A stretch of DNA of 64,000 nt. It comes from Impatiens glandulifera. Taxonomy: Eukaryota > Streptophyta > Magnoliopsida > Ericales > Balsaminaceae. The position numbers and the translations under genes are program-made. Every line of letters begins with the position of its first letter. The first letter of the stretch is position 1. Below, one piece after another: positions 60,311-64,000 of this stretch. The DNA lies in the NCBI RefSeq assembly GCF_907164915.1, contig NC_061862.1:2542001-2606000 (forward strand), given 5' to 3'. The notes beneath the pieces are model-generated. The model was not told the DNA's origin and did no database searches. It saw only the letters and a list, made by a program, of their open reading frames with translations.

Positions 60311-63300
60311 TTAGTTTGAACCAGAAGATGCTGCAGATCTATTTTCATCCCCCCTTTGCTCTTCTTTAGCAAATTCCTCAATTAATTGGTATTGTCTTGG
60401 AGTCAGATTCCTGCAATAAGAAGAAGAAACTCAATAGTAAGAATAACATTGGGAGGGAGGGATCTTCTAAAGGAAAGATACAAAAATACTCACTTTGGGA
60501 TGCTGATAGTGAAGTGCACATATTGATCACCATAAGTGTAAGAATTTCTTGTTTTTATCCCTGTAAAAAACATAAACAAGGTTTCTAAAATCGTGAACAT
60601 ACTGTGGGCTATTTGAAAACCCCGGTTTCTTCATTTTCTTGTTTCACTTCTAGAAACAACACAGTTTACACAAAACATATCACATAATTACTAATTGAAT
60701 CCGTTCTTATACACACAAGGAAAATATCAATCTAGATTTAGTTATATCCATGATTTTATTTTCTTATTTTGAAAGATTTACAGATCCTAAATTAAAGAAA
60801 ACCAAATTTAATGTACAAGTTCGCATAGGTATAATCTATTACAAGAATAGTACAACAAAATATTCAGTCTTTAACCAGCACTCAACACAAAAAAGAAAGC
60901 AAATTTCCAAATAGGCATTGTCAAACATGAATACCAACAAAGAGCATTCTGATTTAAATGGATATCATACCTGAATATTGTCCACTAGATAATTAATAGT
61001 TAGTGCATGTATTTTACAAATCTATTTTTACTCACTAGGGTTTCCACATTAATGGTTGGGCCGTTAATCAAATTAGAAAGTGATTAGTATAAATAGAGTT
61101 ATATTAATTTATGCCTTATTGTTGGACACTTGATTCAGTTTCTCGTCTATAATAATACTTCTAGTTTATCATCACCCTTCTTGGTTTTATTAAACCATAC
61201 TTCTATGGTATGTCAGTCATGGGTAAACGAGATAATTAACAGTTAGTGTATTTTCCTTACAAAATCTACTTCTATGGTACACGACTCGAGCAAGAAGGTT
61301 AAAATGTATAGTTACTTTGTGTTTTTTCAAGAACATCTTAGGGCAACTAAGAGAAAATAGATTTTACTATAAATGGTACCTTTTCTTTTCAGGACCACCT
61401 TTTGACCAGGTTGAGTGCCAGATCGGACCTGCAAGTCATAAGACTCATGTGAATGACTTTGTCCTCCCTCTAGTGTACTACTACTAATAAAAACTATATG
61501 TACAAATAAAGAAAATACAGAACCTTGAGAACAACATCTCCTGTAAGAGTTGGAACCTGGATAGTTCCACCTAAAACTGCCTGCAGTAAGAAATAAATGA
61601 ATCATGCATGGGCATCATCAGTATGCAAAATCTTGCAAGGATTTATCAAAATCAGAATATTGCAAACAATTATCAACTTGATTTATAAGTTGCTCAATAG
61701 TTTTAGTCATATTACTATATTAGAGATTAAAATAATAATATATGCCTATTTGAAATTTGTGTGTTCTAGCTAGCTCGCCTCCTATTCCTGGTAAAAACGA
61801 ATTTGCTGAAAAAAATTTGGTGGAAGAATTATACCTGAGGAATACTTAATGTAGCATCAACATGAATGTCCTGCCCTTCTCTTCGGAAGACAGGGTCTTG
61901 TTGAACCTGAAATATTTCCAATCTAATTAATTGCCAGCGTCATGGGAGAAAACTAAATGGTTGCTCGATTTGGATTTGGATTTGGATTATACTTGTAAGT
62001 GATTTTGTGATAGACAAAATTTTAAAATAATTGTGCTTTTGACTACTACGTTCATAATAAGCCAAATTAGAGATCAAAATTATTATTTGATAAAAATGAT
62101 TGGGAAGGAATCAGATATATTTATAGGGAGAATCTGAATCCTCCAAACAAGCTCTAATACTCTTGTAGATTCCAAACTTATTACCTTCAAAGTAACATAA
62201 AGATCGCCAGGTTGATTTCCCTCAGGATCTGCTCCACCACTTCTGTAGATCTTGATAGTCTCACCATCATCTACTCCTGCATAAGGCTCAAATATCGAAG
62301 TTCAGAATTATTGTACCACAAATATCAGCCCTATTTGGAAACAATTTTGTTGTTTTATCTGAATCTAACTATGGTAGAGAAACCTCCCAAAAAATAATAT
62401 TTTTTTGCAACCAGGGGATATTCCTTGGAGGAGGCTAGCACAGCATTCCATTGCCATGAATTTTTTTTTTTGTATCAAACTAATCTCGATCCACATCTGA
62501 ATAGGAAATCTTCCAAATGATGTTTCCAAGTGAAGTTATTACCAACTCAAAAAGACCTTTATTTCAAATTGCTTTCATTGCACCAAATCCAAGGGTTTTG
62601 TAAAACAAATATCCCATCATCAATCAATTCTTCCCTCATCAAACAAAATGCCTTTATTTTATTCTTGATAACAGTTAAAAATATTAAATGCAATTATATT
62701 TTTCAAAAAATTTCCTTTTTACATCTAACAATACTTTTTTGCCAAAAAAATAAACCTAGATCAAACAAGCTCCAAATTATTTTGAAAGCATGTATACATA
62801 ACTGGAGATTTCTCTTGCAGACTTTTTCTGGTTTAGGTCTCGAGATATGTCTTCTAGCCTTCTATTCCTTCAGTTCTACCATCTAATTTACCACATATCC
62901 TGATAGAAAATAAATCTAATTTGAACATCCCTATAATATTTAGATTTGTTATTGCCATTTTCTAGATAAAGTAACCCAAAACTGATCCAAAATAATAGAC
63001 ACGTCTTTCCCAAAATACCTGGTATCACATCCAGTTTGACCGTTTTTGCTCCTCTCACTATTTTCTCTCCATTGCAAGACTTACAAAAGTTCTAGTATAA
63101 AAGAAAGAAAGAAAAGGAGTTATTATGCCATTTGAAAAAAATACATAGCATGAGAAATTACCAAAACGACCATGACCAGAGAAAGGAAAATCTTTGAAAT
63201 TTCAACCTAAAAGAGTAATCTCGTAAAAAATAGATATTGGGGAGAAAGCAGTTACTTCAAATAAGAAAAGAATCCTTCTTACTGCAAAAGTTATATAAAA

Positions 63301-63939
63301 AATGCCTTCCAATTTGGGTTGAGTATACAGTCTGAAGGACACAATTTTATTCAATATGAAAATACACTAGACAGTAAAAAAATTATTGGTAGAATTTCAA
63401 TAAGTAAAAGATGAACATGGAAGTCCACTCAAATCACAAGTTATGATTTGCTGCAAAGTTATATAGACACGAGAAACATCTGAGAATATAATGAAATCTG
63501 AGCGAAGGCATATAGACATGAGAAACATCTGAGAATATTGTGAAATCTGAGCGAACACATATAGACACAATAAATGATATTGGTTCTGAAAGAAAGCATC
63601 CATCTGAACTATGTCAACACATTAAAGCATTGCCACCAGCCATTCTTACAGAACCTCGGATACAATATGATATTAGTGAACAAAATATTTTTAACGCAAA
63701 GAACTTGTTTATTACCTTAACAACTTTCCCGGTTCCATGACAGGAGGAACAAGTCATTTGCACCCTAAATGCCCCAGCTACCTTGGTCGTCTGGATATGG
63801 AAGAGTATAAATAAGCATGCTTCTGTGAGTTATCAAGAACAATTGAAATCAGAGCATAAAATAAGAAAACAGACAATTCCTGAGCCTCTGCAGCTCTTGC
63901 AAATTTCAGGTTTGGTTCCAGGAGGAACCCCAGCTCCAC
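60311..63939 (-). CDS. GFA2: mitochondrial DnaJ chaperone, GFA2-type (3' part; gene continues past the window)
   Basis: Nine minus-strand exons are readable: 63939-63875, 63790-63716, 63091-63019, 62276-62185, 61906-61835, 61580-61524, 61428-61380, 60560-60494 and 60410-60311. They stay in frame to the stop at 60311. They encode the zinc-finger region (GAGVPPGTKPEICKSCRGSG, MTCSSCHGTGKVV, NFCKSCNGEKIVRGAKTVKL) and the substrate-binding C-terminal domain (GVDDGETIKIYRSGGADPEG, GDLYVTLKVQQDPVFRREGQ, TLSIPQAVLGGTIQVPTLTG, SGTQPGQKVVLKRKGIKTRN, SYTYGDQYVHFTISIPKNLT), ending RSAASSGSN. This is a type I (DnaJA-like) Hsp40 that hands clients to mitochondrial Hsp70; Arabidopsis GFA2 is needed for polar-nuclei fusion and synergid death. 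The J domain and transit peptide lie outside the window, so organelle targeting is inferred from similarity. Confidence 0.92.
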
Positions 63940-64000
63940 CTGCAAAAAGTTAAAAAAGTAGAACAGAGAGGGCATCATTAACCAAGACCAAGGAAAAGTT

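Overview
The window is AT-rich nuclear DNA from a flowering plant, almost certainly a eudicot. The evidence is GT-AG introns, intron-split genes whose closest families are plant-specific (AAP amino-acid permease, PAD4, thylakoid PsbP-domain protein, KIWI-type PC4 coactivator, mitochondrial GFA2-type DnaJ), and a large load of decayed plant transposons. I cannot name the species.

Layout. 1-3.7 kb: intergenic DNA with a broken ALA-interacting-subunit (ALIS/CDC50) gene fragment that carries a hAT-type MITE with a perfect 8-bp target duplication, plus a short LINE tail. 3.7-8.0 kb: a complete non-autonomous CACTA transposon (3-bp duplication GTA) packed with palindromic CCGAAGG/CCGAGAG repeats. 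8.7-15.9 kb: a decayed LINE followed by a ~225-bp satellite array, itself split by a second, 5'-truncated LINE of the same family with an 18-bp target duplication. 16-20 kb: AT-rich intergenic DNA. 20.26-23.37 kb: an intact six-coding-exon amino-acid permease gene with a TATA box and a 5'UTR intron. 25.9-32.3 kb: a ruined copia element (primer-binding site, integrase and RNase H relics, polypurine tract) ending in an ~870-bp near-perfect inverted repeat. 32.3-36.1 and 41.7-48.3 kb: two copies of a composite repeat block linked with FAR1/FHY3-like (MULE-derived) pseudogene pieces, Tourist-type MITEs and GTGAAGC palindromes. 36.7-40.1 kb: a second, different LINE pseudogene.

49.3-64 kb is the gene-rich end: PAD4-like immune regulator (+), PsbP-domain protein (-) arranged tail-to-tail 71 bp apart, a nested foldback element, a KIWI/PC4 coactivator (+), a ~57-bp minisatellite, and the 3' part of a GFA2-type mitochondrial DnaJ gene (-) that runs off the right edge. 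The genes do not form a pathway; they are ordinary neighbours separated by transposon debris. The most unusual structures are the long inverted repeat at 31.4-32.2 kb, the tandem foldback at 54-55.5 kb, the CACTA element with its hairpin array, and the transposon-split ALIS relic.
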